NCBI GenBank assembly: GCA_003224635.1
Contig: QHZK01000374.1
Coordinates: 1-5,033, forward strand
Length of the DNA stretch: 5,033 nt
Direction: 5' to 3'
Origin: Acidobacteriota bacterium
GTDB taxonomy: Bacteria > Acidobacteriota > Terriglobia > UBA7540
Below, one piece after another: positions 4,303-5,033 of this stretch. Made by a program: the position numbers and the translations under genes. Every line of letters starts with the position of its first letter. Positions within the stretch are counted from its first letter, which is position 1. The notes beneath the pieces are model-generated. The model saw only the letters and a program-made list of their open reading frames with translations, made no database searches and had not been told where the DNA came from.

Positions 4303-5033
4303 ATGCAGCTTCGTGAAGCGCTCAAGACCGGCCTGAGGACGCTTGTGGAGAGCGGCGTGCCTTCGCCCGAGCTCGCGGCGGAACTCCTCCTGATGCACAT
4401 CCTGGGACGCCACCGCGGCTATCTTTACGCTTACCCCGAAGCAGAAATCTCCGAAGAGATTACCAGGCGCTATTTTCAGGCGGTCGAGGAGCGGGCGACG
4501 GGAAAGCCGACACAGTACATCACGGGCCACCAGGAATTCTGGGGGTTGGATCTCGAGGTCACACCGGACGTTCTGATCCCTCGTCCGGAAACCGAGCACG
4601 TGGTGGAGGCGGTCATCGACTTGGCCCGCCGCCAAGGGTTCGAACGCGACGCGCCGCTTCGCATCGTGGACGTTGGCACGGGCTCGGGGTGCATCGCGCT
4701 GGCGCTGGCTGCGGAATTTCCGCGCGCCGTCCTTTTTGCGACGGATATTTCCCGTCCCGCGCTGGAGGTGGCCTCGCGCAACGCCGAGCGGCTCGGAATG
4801 GCCGAGCGAGTGAAGTTCCTCGAAACTGACCTGCTGGCTTTTTTTCTCGACGCTCGCGCCCCTGGTCAGGACTTTAACCAAGGCCCTAACGAAAATTTTC
4901 TCGGCGCCTTTGACTTCGTGGTCTCGAATCCTCCTTACGTCGCCGCTGACGAGCTGGACTGCGTGCAGCGCGAGGTGCGCCAATTCGAGCCTCGGATCGC
5001 CTGGGGCGGACTCGAGCGCGGCGACGAGGTCTA
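4303..5033 (+). CDS. prmC: Release factor glutamine N5-methyltransferase PrmC, 3' end cut by window
   Basis: PrmC uses S-adenosylmethionine to methylate the GGQ glutamine of RF1 and RF2, raising termination efficiency in the cytoplasm. The window holds 243 codons and two bases of a protein usually about 280-300 residues. Visible are the helical N-terminal substrate-binding domain with SPELAAELLLMHILGR (21-36), GKPTQYITGHQEFW (67-80), LIPRPETE (91-98), the AdoMet-binding loop DVGTGSGCIALA (123-134), the acidic residue in ATDIS (146-150), and the catalytic NPPY (209-212). Between Asp176 and NPPY there is a loop about 17 residues longer than in E. coli PrmC as I remember it, rich in Asn, Gln, Gly and Pro (about 186-200). 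ATG 4303 matches the family start. An in-frame ATG at 4267 inside the octamer array would add 12 residues. It belongs to the prfA unit. There is no stop before the edge, and the C-terminus is unseen. Confidence 0.95.
   Translation, partial: MQLREALKTGLRTLVESGVPSPELAAELLLMHILGRHRGYLYAYPEAEISEEITRRYFQAVEERATGKPTQYITGHQEFWGLDLEVTPDVLIPRPETEHVVEAVIDLARRQGFERDAPLRIVDVGTGSGCIALALAAEFPRAVLFATDISRPALEVASRNAERLGMAERVKFLETDLLAFFLDARAPGQDFNQGPNENFLGAFDFVVSNPPYVAADELDCVQREVRQFEPRIAWGGLERGDEV

Noticed and set aside
3152..4869. Shared 12-mer GCCCCTGGTCAG at 3152-3163 and in the PrmC loop at 4858-4869
   Set aside because: In about 5 kb, roughly one shared 12-mer is expected by chance, and flanking bases do not extend the match.
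4276..4983. 235-residue minus-strand open frame opposite prmC
   Set aside because: It is a shadow of PrmC, whose AdoMet loop and NPPY motif are unambiguous on the plus strand.

Overview
The window is a GC-rich (roughly 60% by eye) bacterial chromosomal segment with ordinary bacterial gene architecture. There are no mobile elements, phage genes, CRISPR arrays, tRNAs or rRNAs that I can recognise. The DUF1385-prfA-prmC gene order, the HpnI/ceramide-glucosyltransferase-like enzyme, and short-word tandem repeats in the intergenic gaps together recall Acidobacteriota. That assignment is an inference from memory of the group, not something proved by the sequence.

Layout. Bases 1-123 hold no gene I can assign. 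At 124-1344 (+) lies a membrane-anchored family 2/21 glycosyltransferase. It converges on a small zinc-ribbon protein of unknown function at 1441-1773 (-), and the 96-base gap between them carries an inverted pair of heptanucleotide arrays able to fold into a long imperfect stem. Bases 1774-2043 are a divergent control region with back-to-back sigma70-like promoters: TATAAT on the minus strand for the zinc-ribbon gene, and TTGACA-N18-TATTCT on the plus strand for the next unit. That unit runs DUF1385 membrane protein (2044-3063), prfA for release factor 1 (3168-4256), and prmC, which methylates the release-factor GGQ glutamine (4303 to the window edge, truncated).

Functionally the right half is a translation-termination cluster. 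PrfA releases peptides at UAA/UAG, PrmC modifies its GGQ glutamine, and the YqhQ-like DUF1385 membrane protein is a recurrent neighbour of unknown role. The most curious structure is in the gaps. Each holds its own short tandem word: ACTGAGA-type heptamers, AGAAGGC/AGAAAGC heptamers, a C-rich degenerate heptad run, and CACCCGAT octamers. Neither prfA nor prmC has a clear Shine-Dalgarno sequence. Just before prfA there is a hairpin, and between prfA and prmC there is a chain of ATGA stop/start overlaps that could couple their translation. I see no clearly novel multi-gene system. The best leads are these intergenic structures and the zinc-ribbon protein.
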